Assembly: GCF_003610195.1 (NCBI RefSeq)
Contig: NZ_RAPO01000004.1
Span: 1 to 64,000 of the forward strand
DNA length: 64,000 nucleotides
Direction: 5' to 3'
Source: Halopiger aswanensis
Lineage (GTDB): Archaea; Halobacteriota; Halobacteria; Halobacteriales; Natrialbaceae
Shown here: piece after piece, positions 18,904 through 31,307 of the stretch
Position numbering within the stretch: the first letter of the stretch is position 1
Layout: each line of letters starts with the position of its first letter
Notes under the pieces: generated by a model
What the model was told of the DNA's origin: nothing
What the model saw: only the letters and a program-made list of their open reading frames with translations
Database searches by the model: none
Program-made: the position numbers and the translations under genes

Positions 18904-19090
18904 CTGGGATATTCGAGCACCAATCGATGGACAGCGCAATCTCTTACGCGACGGTCGGCCACACCGACTGACACGTCGTCTCCCGCGCATCGCAGTTGTC
19001 CGCGTACGCCTTCTCCCACAGCGTTGCTACGTCGTTATTCCTGTTGATCGGCATCACGATCGCGGGTTTTCTGGTCGTCAGGCCGAGTCC
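18904..19090 (+). pseudogene. Fragment duplicated from the downstream transducer gene
   Basis: Nucleotides from about 18904 to 19085 align with 20270-20478 inside the intact transducer gene, including the end of the extracellular sensor domain and the second membrane helix (ttcctgttgatcggcatcac versus the parent ctcctgttgattggcatcgc). The fragment has lost an internal segment near its start. It has a nonsense change where the parent has TGG (GDTDW), and mostly G-to-A or C-to-T differences. It links the dehydratase remnant to the rhamnosidase remnant. Confidence 0.78.
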
Positions 19091-19101
19091 CGACCGAACG
19101 C

Positions 19102-19332
19102 GGCCGCGTCGAAGTTGCTTGGTCCAGATCGAACGGGAAATGCGACCTCAAAGTAACGGTACCGTGGAACGCGACCGCCTCGATTTCGCTCCCTGCCGAC
19201 GTCGAGACTAACCGGATCGACGTGACGCCAGTCGCCCCGTCGCTCCCCGAGGGAATCTCGAGCGTCCAACGCGAGGACGGAGCGATCGTGGTCGAGGTCG
19301 AAGCCGGGACGTATCAATTCACGCTCGAGTGA
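19102..19332 (+). pseudogene. Alpha-L-rhamnosidase (GH78) C-terminal remnant
   Basis: The open frame reads GRVEVAWSRSNGKCDLKVTV, then PWNATASISLPADVETNRID, and ends AIVVEVEAGTYQFTLE before TGA at 19330. This matches the C-terminal beta-sandwich of bacterial and haloarchaeal GH78 rhamnosidases (V.V.VPWNT.A.V.LP and GSGTYEF-type ending). The catalytic barrel is missing. Its presence shows that a rhamnosidase gene once stood in this rhamnose-related region. Confidence 0.72.
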
Positions 19333-19511
19333 GGAAAACGGGTGCCGTCGAACGCATCGCAGCACGTGACGGATCTGTGTGAGACATTACGAATCTGAAC
19401 GAGACTGTAAACTGGGGTCTCGGCCGTTTGAACGGCGTTTTGTGATCTCTGAGCATCGCTTTGCGGCAGCGGTGTTTGCTTGGCCATAACAAACATTGCA
19501 TGTGATGAAAA

Positions 19512-22031
19512 ATGAATGTCATGGTTCAGGACGAGCTGTGGGCTCGAGTACGGAGGAGACTACCCGAGAAGGGGGTTCTCCCGGATCGAGTGCGGAGCCG
19601 ATATCTGGTAAAGTTTGGCGTCGTCATTACGATTATCGCGGTTCTGTTGATCGCGTCGTCCGCGTACTTTTATGTAGATATAACGGGCCAGATCACTCGC
19701 GACGTGCAGGCGGAGATGGCGGACAATACGGCCCACAACGCCGACGAGTTCGATGAATGGATCACCGACTACGAGACGGCGGCCAATACGATAACGCGCT
19801 CCGAGGAACTCATCAACGGCTCCGAAGCAAAAATCGACAGCGAATTACGAAACCATCGACGGACGCTGCCCGCCGAGTCACACGGAGTCCACTACTTCGA
19901 CCTCGGATCGAAGGAAATCGTTCGCAGCACGAACTCCAGAATGAACGGCGAACGGCTCGCCGATCTCGACGTGCAGGTGTACGACCGCAGCGGCGCCGCC
20001 ACCACCGAAATCGCCTATGACGAAATAGACAGCCGGGAGTTCGCCGGCGGGTTCACCGACGTGTACGAACGGAACGGCGAGACGCTGCTCGCGTTCATCT
20101 CGCCGATTTCCGGCTCCGACGACCGCGCGGTGATGATCGAGGTCGACATCGCCGACGTCGCGTACTTGTTCGACGGTACCGTCGACGAGGAGGAGATCCG
20201 CGTCTTCGACGCGTCCGCCGAGACGACCGTGTACGCCGACAACGAGAGTGCGATTCTCGCATCTGGACTGGGATACACCGGCGCCGAACTCCCCGAGGGG
20301 GAGGCCGGTATATTCGAACACCAGGCGACGGACAGCGTGATCTCCTACGCGACGGTCGGCGACACCGACTGGCGCGTCGTCTCCCGCGCGCCGCAATCGG
20401 CCGCCTACGCGCTCGCCGACAGCGTTGCCACGTCGTTACTCCTGTTGATTGGCATCGCGATCACGGGCTTTCTGGTCGTCGGGGCGACGCTCGGCCGATC
20501 GACGGCCGCTGCGATGACCGACCTCGCGACCAACGCCCGCGCGCTCTCGAACGGCGACACGGAAATCACGATCAGCGACGACAACCGGATCGACGAAGTC
20601 GGACACGTACGCGAGGCGTTCGCCGATACCCGAGACTACCTCGAGACCGCAGCCGAACAGGCCGACGCGATCGCTCGCCAGGAGTTCGACGATCCCGTCC
20701 TCGAGGCCGACGTTCCCGGGAAACTCGGCGACTCGCTCGCGACGATGCGCGCCGATCTCGAGCAGTCCATTGCGGACCTCGAGCAGTCCAAATCCGAGGC
20801 CGAGGCTGCGCAGGCAGACGCCGCCGAGGCCCGCCGCGAGGCCGAACGACTCGCCGATCGCCTCGAACAGAAGGCCGCCGAGTTCGGCGACGTTATGTCG
20901 CAGGCTGCCGAGGGTGACCTCACCCAGCGACTCGACGAGGACGTCGACAACGACGCGCTGGCCGAGATCGCGACTGCGTTCAACGAGATGCTCACCGACA
21001 TCGAGGGAACGATCGTCGACATCCAATCGCTCGCCGAGGACGTCGACCGAACCAGCGCGGACGTCACCGAGCGCGTCAGCGAGATCGAACGGGCCAGCGA
21101 CGAGGTGGGCCGGTCGACCGAGGAAATTGCGTCCGCCGCGGCCGACCAGAGCGAGCGGTTTCAGGCAGTCTACGGCGAGATGAACGACCTCTCGGCGACC
21201 GTCGAGGAGATCGCCTCCACCGCCGGCGACGTCGCGACCGTCTCCGCGGCGGCTGCCGACCGCGCCGACGACGCCAGCGAGGCAAGCGTCGAAATTCGGA
21301 CTGAGATGAAACGCCTCGAGGAGCGCGCCGAAGCGATCACAGAGCAGGTCGGCCAGCTGGAGTCGGAGATGGGCGAGATCGGAGAGATCGTCGACCTGAT
21401 CGACGATATTGCCGGCCAGACGAACTTGCTAGCGCTGAACGCCTCGATCGAGGCGGCCGGCGCCGGCGAAGAAGGCGACGGGTTTGCCGTCGTCGCGAAC
21501 GAAGTCAAGAGTCTCGCCGAAGAGACTGCAGACGCGACACAGGAGGTCGATGCGTTGATCGACGCGGTCCAGGCGTCGGTCGAAGAAACCGTCGTCGAGA
21601 TCGACCGTATGCGCGAGCAGGTCGACGACGGCGTCGACGTCGTTGAGGACGGGATCGACGCGATCGACGCGATCGCCGATCAGGTCGAGACGGCGAACGA
21701 CAGCATTCGGACGATCGACGAGGCGACAGACGAGCAGGCTCGAGCGAGCGAACGGGTCGTCACTATGGTCGACGAAGCCACGCAGCTCAGTTCGGAGACG
21801 GAGTCCGAAACGGAGACCGTCGCGGCCGCCGTCGAGGAACAGACGGCCTCGATCTCGGAGGTCTCCGTGAGCACGCATTCGTTGACCGAAGCGGCCGACG
21901 ACTTACGCGTCTCGTTAGCGGCGTTCGAGGTCGACGAGAACGCGATCGACGACACCGCGGACGACCCCGATGACGACTCGGCTATCGTTTTGAAACACGA
22001 TTCCGACGAGAGCATCGACGAGAACGAATAA
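19512..22031 (+). CDS. Halobacterial transducer / methyl-accepting chemotaxis protein
   Basis: Membrane chemoreceptor of 839 aa that signals to CheA/CheW. TM1 is about residues 32-55, an extracellular Cache-like sensor spans 56-300, TM2 is about 305-326, then a HAMP domain (about 328-380), a second HAMP-like segment (about 440-490) and a long coiled-coil signalling domain. The hairpin tip around residues 628-668 contains [20 protein letters not shown] and [15 protein letters not shown], the most conserved part of the family. Glu/Gln-rich methylation helices flank it. The C-terminus is acidic. The ligand is unknown, but the gene lies among sugar-utilisation genes, so a carbohydrate signal is plausible. 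Part of this gene is duplicated just upstream. Confidence 0.9.
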   Translation: MNVMVQDELWARVRRRLPEKGVLPDRVRSRYLVKFGVVITIIAVLLIASSAYFYVDITGQITRDVQAEMADNTAHNADEFDEWITDYETAANTITRSEELINGSEAKIDSELRNHRRTLPAESHGVHYFDLGSKEIVRSTNSRMNGERLADLDVQVYDRSGAATTEIAYDEIDSREFAGGFTDVYERNGETLLAFISPISGSDDRAVMIEVDIADVAYLFDGTVDEEEIRVFDASAETTVYADNESAILASGLGYTGAELPEGEAGIFEHQATDSVISYATVGDTDWRVVSRAPQSAAYALADSVATSLLLLIGIAITGFLVVGATLGRSTAAAMTDLATNARALSNGDTEITISDDNRIDEVGHVREAFADTRDYLETAAEQADAIARQEFDDPVLEADVPGKLGDSLATMRADLEQSIADLEQSKSEAEAAQADAAEARREAERLADRLEQKAAEFGDVMSQAAEGDLTQRLDEDVDNDALAEIATAFNEMLTDIEGTIVDIQSLAEDVDRTSADVTERVSEIERASDEVGRSTEEIASAAADQSERFQAVYGEMNDLSATVEEIASTAGDVATVSAAAADRADDASEASVEIRTEMKRLEERAEAITEQVGQLESEMGEIGEIVDLIDDIAGQTNLLALNASIEAAGAGEEGDGFAVVANEVKSLAEETADATQEVDALIDAVQASVEETVVEIDRMREQVDDGVDVVEDGIDAIDAIADQVETANDSIRTIDEATDEQARASERVVTMVDEATQLSSETESETETVAAAVEEQTASISEVSVSTHSLTEAADDLRVSLAAFEVDENAIDDTADDPDDDSAIVLKHDSDESIDENE

Positions 22032-22156
22032 GAACTCGCCGAACGGACTGTTTTGCGATGGTGACGGGTCCGGAACCGCGAGTCCCTGTCGATCAGCGCT
22101 CGGAACCGAGCGAACGCCACAGAAGAATTAACTGTTTGCCTCGAGAGTCGGCCGGT

Positions 22157-24022
22157 ATGGACCCAGTCGCAGACAATCCGCTGGAGACCCGCGCCGACGT
22201 GCAGCGCGCGGTCCGACAACTGGTCGACCCGCTCGAAAACCACCGCAGTCCCGGCGGCGCTCGCTTGAAGCCGACGGAAACGGGCGCCTGGTTCCCGGAC
22301 GTCGCGGCGGAGCTCGAAGGCTTCGCGCGACCGCTGTGGGGACTCGTCCCGCTCGCCGCCGGTGGCGGCGAGTTCGACGGATGGGAACGGATTCGAGAAG
22401 GCTTACGAAACGGGACGAACCCGGACCATCCGGAGTACTGGGGACCGGCGGGCGAAACCTCTCAAAAACACGTCGAAACGGCCGCGATCGGGTTCGGTCT
22501 CGCGGTCGTCCCCGACCGGCTCTGGGAACCCCTCAGTTCGGAGACGAAAGACCGCGTCGCGACCTATCTTCGACAGGTCGACGACGCGTCGCTGTACGAC
22601 TGTAACTGGCTGTTCTTCCGGATTCTGGTCCACCTCGGTCTCGAGGCCGTCGGCGAAGACTACGACCGAGAACTGTCCGAGGAGACGCTCGATCGCCTCG
22701 AATCCCTCGCCACGACGGACGGCTGGTACGCCGACGGACCGAACGCGGATAGCGCGCGGGATTACTACGTTCCCTGGGCGATACACACCTACGGGCTCAT
22801 CTACGCGACGCTGGTCGACGGCGATTCCGAGCGGGCCGACCGGTTCCGCGAGCGCGCCGTGGACTTCGCGCCGCAGTTTCGCCACTGGTTCCGCGCGGAC
22901 GGCGCGGCGCTTCCCTACGGCCGGAGCCTCACCTACCGGTTCGCACAGACCGCGTTCTGGGGTGTACTCGCGTACGCCGACTGCGAGGCACTCCCGTGGG
23001 GCCAACTCAAGGGGCTGTGGCTGCGCAACCTGCGGTGGTGGCTCGAGCAGCCGATCTTCACCGACGGCGGCGCACTCTCGGTCGGCTACCGGTACCCGAC
23101 GCTGAAGACGAGCGAGCCGTACAACTCCCCCAGTTCGCCCTACTGGGCGCTGAAGGCGTTCCTCCCGCTCGCGCTCGACGCCGATCACCCCTTCTGGCGG
23201 GCCGATCCGGAGCCGCTTCCGGACCTGCCCGACCAAGTCGTCCAGTCGGAGCCGAAGTTGATCGTCTGCCGGGATCGGACCGCCGATCACCACTACGCCC
23301 TCGCCGCCGGACAGTCGACCAACTACCGCGAGAAGTACACTAAGTTCGCGTACTCGAGCGAGTTCGGCTTCAGCGTTCGAGGCCGACGCCCCGGACTCGA
23401 GGGTGCGGGCGTCGACAGTGCACTGGCGCTGAGCGAGGACGGCCGAACGTATCGGATCCGTGAGTCGGTCGAGGAAACCGCCGTTCGAGACGAAACACTA
23501 TACTCGCGGTGGACGCCCTGGGACGACGTCCGCGTCGATACCTGGCTCGCACCCGCGTCGCCGTGGCACGTCCGCGTCCACCGCCTCGAGAGCGATCGAC
23601 CGCTCCGCAGCGCTGAGGGCGGCTTCGCGCTGCCGAAGGGTGATGACGACCGGCCGGAAAACCACGAGTACCAGACGGGAGCGGGCCGCGCGTGGTGTCA
23701 AACGCCCGGCGGCACGAGCGGCGTTCGGGACCTCCGAATAGACGCCGACGGGGACGACGGCCGCGAGGGCGAGACAGCGGATCCGGAACCGAACACGAAC
23801 GTCTGTCACTCGCGGACGACCGTCCCGACGCTCGTCGGTGAGTACGAGCCCGGAACCCACTGGCTGGTGACGGCGGTGACGGCGGCCCGCGACGAGGGCG
23901 ACGAACAGTGGGACCAGGCCCCAACGCTCGAGTCGGTCGATCCGATCGTCGTTACCGACGTCGAAGGCACGGAACTGCTGCATCTCGAGCGACCGCTCGA
24001 TCCGACGGACTGGTCGGTTTAG
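22157..24022 (+). CDS. DUF2264 domain-containing protein, predicted alpha/alpha-barrel glycan enzyme
   Basis: Protein of 621 aa without a signal peptide. The first 370 residues are the helical DUF2264 domain (EGFARPLWGLVPL, ETAAIGFGLAV, LYDCNWLFFRILVHLGLEAVG, YYVPWAIHTYGLIYA, ALPYGRSLTYRFAQTAFWG), followed by a beta-rich C-terminal domain. The helical part resembles (alpha/alpha)6 barrels of glycoside hydrolases and lyases. DUF2264 proteins often occur beside pectin or rhamnogalacturonan genes, but the reaction is not established. The ATG at 22157 is preferred over an upstream in-frame start at 22058 because homologous sequence begins there and the TATA-like gaattaac lies about 30 bases before it. 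Confidence 0.8.
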   Translation: MDPVADNPLETRADVQRAVRQLVDPLENHRSPGGARLKPTETGAWFPDVAAELEGFARPLWGLVPLAAGGGEFDGWERIREGLRNGTNPDHPEYWGPAGETSQKHVETAAIGFGLAVVPDRLWEPLSSETKDRVATYLRQVDDASLYDCNWLFFRILVHLGLEAVGEDYDRELSEETLDRLESLATTDGWYADGPNADSARDYYVPWAIHTYGLIYATLVDGDSERADRFRERAVDFAPQFRHWFRADGAALPYGRSLTYRFAQTAFWGVLAYADCEALPWGQLKGLWLRNLRWWLEQPIFTDGGALSVGYRYPTLKTSEPYNSPSSPYWALKAFLPLALDADHPFWRADPEPLPDLPDQVVQSEPKLIVCRDRTADHHYALAAGQSTNYREKYTKFAYSSEFGFSVRGRRPGLEGAGVDSALALSEDGRTYRIRESVEETAVRDETLYSRWTPWDDVRVDTWLAPASPWHVRVHRLESDRPLRSAEGGFALPKGDDDRPENHEYQTGAGRAWCQTPGGTSGVRDLRIDADGDDGREGETADPEPNTNVCHSRTTVPTLVGEYEPGTHWLVTAVTAARDEGDEQWDQAPTLESVDPIVVTDVEGTELLHLERPLDPTDWSV

Positions 24023-24077
24023 CGCGAGCGCCCCGTTCGTCGCGTCGCTGCTCCGAGTCGACCCCGCGGAAGCGCCG

Positions 24078-24091
24078 AAATTTATACCGAT
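24078..24091 (+). promoter_or_regulatory. Promoter of the CBM9-like gene
   Basis: The sequence gaaatttataccga is a good match to a haloarchaeal BRE/TATA element and lies about 27-39 bases upstream of the ATG at 24117. That predicts a leaderless or near-leaderless transcript. It shows that this gene has its own promoter rather than depending on the DUF2264 gene. Confidence 0.5.
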
Positions 24092-24116
24092 ATCGAGAGA
24101 GTTCAGATCCACATCG

Positions 24117-24791
24117 ATGAAGTCATACACGATTACTCGCACGACCGCCGATGTCCCACTGACCGGCGAGATCGAAGGAACGGTTTGGGAGGACGTTCCC
24201 GCGCTCGAACTCGAGGAGTTCACCTGGTACGGCGGCTCGGACCCGAAACCGACGACGACCGCTCGAGTCTGTTACGACGAGCGAGCGCTGTTCCTGCAGT
24301 TCCACGCCGAGGACGACGATATCTCGGCGTCGGTAACCGAGCTCAACGGCTCCACGTTCGAGGACAGTTCGGTCGAGTTGTTCGCCGATCCGACGCCCGA
24401 CGTGGACTCGCGGTACTTCAACTTCGAACCCAACTGCTGCGGCCAGTTCAAACTCGCTTGGCAGGAAGCAGGCTGGGAAGAACGGGGAATCGGCCGGACG
24501 CTGATCGATCCCGACCTCGCCGAACGGATCGACGTTCGAACGTCCGTTCCGGGACCGACGAAAGAGTCGCAGCCGGACGACGAGGCCTGGTGGCTCGCCG
24601 CCAGAATCCCCTTCGACGTCCTGAGCGAGGTGACTGGTCTCGAGATTCGACCGACGTCGGGGACCGAGTGGCGGGGGAACTTCTATCGGAGCGGGCTGCC
24701 GGATCACCAGAAATCTACGTGGAATCCGATCGAGAAGGCGACTCCTGACTACCACTCGCCGGCGTATTTCGGTCGGCTTCGGTTCGAGTGA
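24117..24791 (+). CDS. CBM9-like carbohydrate-binding protein
   Basis: Protein of 224 aa made of one beta-sandwich of the carbohydrate-binding family 9-like type. Typical features are ARVCYDERALFLQFHAEDDD (about residues 55-74), the FEDSSVELFADP segment (about 81-92), YFNFEPNCCGQFKLAW (about 101-116) and the closing WRGNFYRSG and YFGRLRFE strands. There is no signal peptide and no attached catalytic domain, so it probably acts inside the cell or with a partner. Such stand-alone CBM9-like proteins often sit beside glycoside hydrolase genes. The ligand is unknown. Confidence 0.75.
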   Translation: MKSYTITRTTADVPLTGEIEGTVWEDVPALELEEFTWYGGSDPKPTTTARVCYDERALFLQFHAEDDDISASVTELNGSTFEDSSVELFADPTPDVDSRYFNFEPNCCGQFKLAWQEAGWEERGIGRTLIDPDLAERIDVRTSVPGPTKESQPDDEAWWLAARIPFDVLSEVTGLEIRPTSGTEWRGNFYRSGLPDHQKSTWNPIEKATPDYHSPAYFGRLRFE

Positions 24792-24869
24792 TGGTGTTTT
24801 CGATGTGAACGGAGACAACGATCACGGAGGACCCCAACGTCTATACCGTCGTGAGAAAACGGTCTTCGT

Positions 24870-25175
24870 ATGGAGCGAATCGCGTTCCACCTGGAAATCG
24901 TCGACGGACAGCGAGACGCGTATCGCGAGGAACACCAGAACGTCCCGGACGCACTCGAGGAGGCCTACCTCGAGTCCGACGCCGGCATCGAGACGTACTC
25001 CGTGTTCGAACGGGACGGCCACGTCTTCGGCTATCTGGAACTCGAGGACCCGGACGTCATCAAGGAGATCATGGAAGAGAGTGATGCACAAGGGGACTGG
25101 GACGAAGTCATGGACGGCATCCTCGAGCCGGACGATGACGATATTTGGATGGACGAAGTATACCGGATGAAGTGA
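24870..25175 (+). CDS. rhaM: L-rhamnose mutarotase
   Basis: Small protein of 101 aa of the RhaM/YiiL alpha/beta-barrel family, which interconverts anomers of L-rhamnose (and fucose-like sugars) after import or release from polymers. Matching features are the N-terminal FHLEIVDGQRDAYREEHQNV with the conserved His, the YSVFERDGHVFGYLELED strands and the W residues near the C-terminus (GDWDEVMD, DDIWMDEVYRM). A TATA-like tctataccg lies about 30 bases upstream. This is the clearest sign that rhamnose is a product of the local pathway, although rhamnose isomerase, kinase and dehydrogenase are not in the window. Confidence 0.82.
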   Translation: MERIAFHLEIVDGQRDAYREEHQNVPDALEEAYLESDAGIETYSVFERDGHVFGYLELEDPDVIKEIMEESDAQGDWDEVMDGILEPDDDDIWMDEVYRMK

Positions 25176-25314
25176 TCCGCCGCCGAAGTATAGTCGCCGT
25201 AATATTGTAGCTATCGATCACGGCTAGTCGACAGCGGAGAGGATTCTAACCACAACGTTTCAACCGTTAATAACGGTTTCACGATGAGTGCCGAATGAGA
25301 AGGCGATTATTTCT

Positions 25315-25366
25315 CTCATAATATTATGTGAGAATATATTAGCAAGATCATAGTATTGTAATACTA
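25315..25366. terminator. Inverted repeats between the convergent rhaM and lacZ genes
   Basis: In an AT-rich gap between convergent genes there are two symmetric elements: ctcataatattatgtgag (25315-25332, imperfect) and tagtattgtaatacta (25351-25366, perfect 7-bp arms with a 2-base centre). They are suitably placed for bidirectional termination. A protein-binding operator is possible but less likely in this position. Confidence 0.35.
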
Positions 25367-25468
25367 AGACAATAGTATCGACATTCGTCTCCGGGATCGT
25401 TCCGAGAGTTTGTTCGAACGGAAATCTGTCGTCGTGTCCGACCTCAAAGTCGGTTTCGACTGACCTAC

Positions 25469-28600
<3,132 letters not shown>

Positions 28601-28621
28601 TCAAATTGGCGTATTGGAACT

Positions 28622-28634
28622 TATTCTTTTAGCC
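28622..28634 (-). promoter_or_regulatory. Promoter of lacZ
   Basis: On the minus strand the element ctaaaagaataag lies about 28-40 bases upstream of the lacZ ATG and fits a haloarchaeal TATA box. It is in the 270-base gap shared with the divergent HTH regulator gene. Confidence 0.4.
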
Positions 28635-28864
28635 ACCCTTACAGTGGAAATTCCTGTTGCGATACAGTCCTACGCTGTGTCTCGCGGCGCTCGATCCGCT
28701 CCGATCCACGCCTCTTTCACTTTCTCGAGCGATCCACCGATTTTGTGGCCCCGATAGCCGAAGATACCCCCGGTACCCGCAGCATCGCCGGGAAACTGAC
28801 ATCACTCGAGACCAGGGAGCCGATTCAACACTGGCTTTAATCCTCTCAGACGCGAACTAGCGAT

Positions 28865-29527
28865 ATGAGCCTCATTGCGGAATTTTCCGTCAAATCCGAC
28901 GATTTGGCGCTGAATCACGCCCTCACAGACGCACCGCATATGGTCGTCGAGATCGAGCAAGTCGTAGCGACGATGGAGGACAGAGTGATGCCATACTTCT
29001 GGGTGAGCGGCGGTGATCACACCGAGTTCGAAGCGGCGTTCGAGAACGACGAGACGGTGACGAACGTCGCTTCCATTGACGAAGTAGACGGCGCCAAACT
29101 GTACCGTGCCGAGTGGACCCAGAACGTCGAGTCGATCGTCTACGCCTACGTCGAACTCGGAGCCACGATCTTGCAGGCGATCGGCAGGGACAAAAACTGG
29201 GAACTACGGATGCGATTCGACGATCAGGAAAGTCTCTCTCAGTTCCAAACGTACTGCGAGGAGAACGAGATCTCGTTCGAACTCAACCGAATACAGGATC
29301 AGGAACAGCCGATGGCCAGCGCCCAATACGATCTCACGACGAAGCAACGCGAGACGCTGGTCACCGCACTCGAAGACGGATACTACGAAGTCCCACAGAC
29401 GGTCTCGATGAGCGAACTGGCCGAGCAGATGGGCGTCTCACAGCAAGCGCTCTCGAAGCGGTTTCACGCTGCACACAAGAACCTCATCACGAGTACCTTG
29501 ACGTTCACCCATCCGGATGATGAGTGA
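28865..29527 (+). CDS. Bat-type (bacterio-opsin activator-like) HTH-10 transcriptional regulator
   Basis: Regulator of 220 aa. The first 150 residues form the alpha/beta domain typical of small haloarchaeal Bat-like proteins (ECT-type). The C-terminal HTH-10 domain begins at YDLTTKQRETLVTALEDGYYEVPQ (about residues 152-175) and continues with SELAEQMGVSQQALSKRFHAAHKNLI, the recognition helix. No PAS or GAF sensor is fused, so the N-terminal domain presumably senses the signal. The divergent arrangement with lacZ makes lacZ a likely target. A TATA-like ctttaatcc lies about 30 bases upstream of the ATG. Confidence 0.8.
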   Translation: MSLIAEFSVKSDDLALNHALTDAPHMVVEIEQVVATMEDRVMPYFWVSGGDHTEFEAAFENDETVTNVASIDEVDGAKLYRAEWTQNVESIVYAYVELGATILQAIGRDKNWELRMRFDDQESLSQFQTYCEENEISFELNRIQDQEQPMASAQYDLTTKQRETLVTALEDGYYEVPQTVSMSELAEQMGVSQQALSKRFHAAHKNLITSTLTFTHPDDE

Positions 29528-29616
29528 GTTACTGCCAGCTGACATTTCGTACTATCGACCTCGAGGTTGTCCATACAACCCCTCGCTTCTTCCGCAAGGT
29601 AGTCGTTTATCCATCC

Positions 29617-29808
29617 ATGCCAGGGAACCAACGGGCGTGCGAAACCAACGATACGGTGGTCGACGAGCGGCAGAAAGTAGCTGGTAGGTGTTGTGAGTGC
29701 GGTGCGGTCTATTCCGCGTGGGTCCTTTCCGATAGCACGGTTCAACCAATCGGGAAGAAAGACGGTTGTCGATGTGGGGCATCGACATTTGAAGCCATCT
29801 CACAATGA
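29617..29808 (+). CDS. Small haloarchaeal zinc-ribbon (rubredoxin-like) protein
   Basis: Protein of 63 aa from the ATG at 29617. It has two Cys pairs: AGRCCECGAVYSAWVL and DGCRCGASTFEA, the second with CxC spacing. Such mini-proteins with a GTVQPIG-like middle are common and unstudied in haloarchaea and may bind zinc. The frame stays open upstream to 29524, overlapping the regulator stop, but the shorter start is favoured because the family begins just before the Cys cluster. A paralogue-like copy is at 38027-38245. Confidence 0.55.
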   Translation: MPGNQRACETNDTVVDERQKVAGRCCECGAVYSAWVLSDSTVQPIGKKDGCRCGASTFEAISQ

Positions 29809-30155
29809 CCCTACTCGGGGCTACAGCGCTGTGGGTTTACTATTAGTTAATTGAGTTGGGGTGTAAGCTTCCTTCTCGGTGAGGGACGACCGAAGGGACG
29901 ACGGGAGCAGGGTAGGGAGTTCGCATTCTCTTCGCGTATAACAATATGTCTACTGGAGCCAATACTCGTCTATGGAGTGAGGGGGTCTTTCAGAATCCGA
30001 AGTAATCGCGTGCTGATTGTAGAGCATTAGGCAGCCTCAGATCTAAAGTCCGACCAGAGGCCATCTAAGCGCTGTCTCCCCTATATCAAATAAGTTGTAG
30101 GAGCTTCCATGTCTTCTTTCAGAACACTTTTAACATCGGTATCTTCTGGCTACCC
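29809..30155. other. Intergenic region, nothing recognised
   Basis: About 345 bases with no coding frame of interest. The last 40 bases include cttttaacat (about 30126-30135), a TATA-like element for the PHP gene. No repeat or stable stem was seen. Some mid-region sequence could be an old insertion-sequence end, but this could not be confirmed by eye. Confidence 0.35.
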
Positions 30156-31220
30156 ATGGAAAAGTTCCACCCGTATGATGGATTAGCGTGGGATGAGCAC
30201 GCGCAACATCTAGCGCAGTTTCACACGCACGAGCCGCGAAACACGATACGCGAGGACACGTGCATTCACGAGCCAAGTATCGATGCAGAAACTATTCCGA
30301 TCGACGATCTTGGGAAAAACAACCTCTCGCCAGCCTCCTCGCCCAAAACGTTACTGAAGAAATATAGAAACGTAGGATATACTGTATTTTCGTTAACAGA
30401 ACACGAATACTACGTAGAGCGCTCGAAGTACAAGGATGTCCCCTACGAAGAGATGCCCGAGCGACTCGAGCAAACGAGTTGGCCTTGGGCGAAGTGGGAC
30501 GTCGATCCGGCGGAATTCGGTGTGGTCGCGCTTCCGGGAACCGAATTACGGGCGTCGTATCACGGCTCGCTTCACGATGTGATCGGCCTGGACACGGATA
30601 TCGGACACGGACGACAGGCCTCGATAACTGCGCTACTCGACCGTATCGCGGATCAGGACGGCCTGGCGATTCTCCCCCACCCTTCGAAATACAACGACGC
30701 GTCGGATTACGAGCAATACGTCCCGGTGTTCGAAGCCGCTGATGTCCTCCTCGGAATGGAAATCTTCAACGGGAACGATCGGTACCCGAGTCGCGCCCTG
30801 TGGGATCGGTTGCTCACGCATTTCGGACCCGATCGACCGATCTGGGCGTTCGCCGGCGATGACTACCACGGCCGCGCCCGCCCGCAGGACGGTAAACGGT
30901 TCAACCGCTCACGGAACGTCTTGCTCCTCTCGACTCATTCGAAGGCTGCCGTTCGAGAGGCGTTGACTACGGGCCAGTTTTACGTTCAGCACAATGGGGA
31001 CCATCACGCGCCGTTCATCCACGCAATCGACGTGACGGACGACGCAATTTCCGTCGATGCCCCCGATGCAGTGCGAATAGAGTGGATCGCGGACGGCGAG
31101 GTCGTCGCAACCGGAGAAACGATTCCGAACGACCGATTCGTCGATCGGACGTACGTCCGAGCAGAAGTTCACGGAGACGGCCGAGCCGTTAGCTGTACCC
31201 AACCGTTCTATCCGGTCTGA
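30156..31220 (+). CDS. PHP-domain metal-dependent phosphoesterase
   Basis: Cytoplasmic hydrolase of 354 aa with the polymerase-and-histidinol-phosphatase metal-binding motifs in order: QFHTHEP (about residues 21-27), SLTEHEYY (about 79-86), ALPGTELRA (about 127-135), LPHPSK (about 173-178), GMEIFNG and AFAGDDYHG (about 228-240). A C-terminal beta domain follows (about 280-354). The His/Asp/Glu ligand set appears complete, so it should hydrolyse a phosphate ester. The substrate is unknown. It lies 87 bases upstream of an inositol-monophosphatase-like gene on the same strand, suggesting a shared pathway. Confidence 0.78.
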   Translation: MEKFHPYDGLAWDEHAQHLAQFHTHEPRNTIREDTCIHEPSIDAETIPIDDLGKNNLSPASSPKTLLKKYRNVGYTVFSLTEHEYYVERSKYKDVPYEEMPERLEQTSWPWAKWDVDPAEFGVVALPGTELRASYHGSLHDVIGLDTDIGHGRQASITALLDRIADQDGLAILPHPSKYNDASDYEQYVPVFEAADVLLGMEIFNGNDRYPSRALWDRLLTHFGPDRPIWAFAGDDYHGRARPQDGKRFNRSRNVLLLSTHSKAAVREALTTGQFYVQHNGDHHAPFIHAIDVTDDAISVDAPDAVRIEWIADGEVVATGETIPNDRFVDRTYVRAEVHGDGRAVSCTQPFYPV

Positions 31221-31307
31221 ACGAGAACGGAGACCGACTAGACTAGGTATATAGCCCCACATAGCACTCATAGCAAACGAATAGGTGGTCACCTGGGCAC
31301 AAACCGT

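Noticed and set aside
22058-22156. Longer N-terminus for the DUF2264 protein
   Set aside because: The extra 33 residues are Arg/Pro/Ser-rich with no similarity to the family and overlap the probable promoter; the ATG at 22157 fits better.
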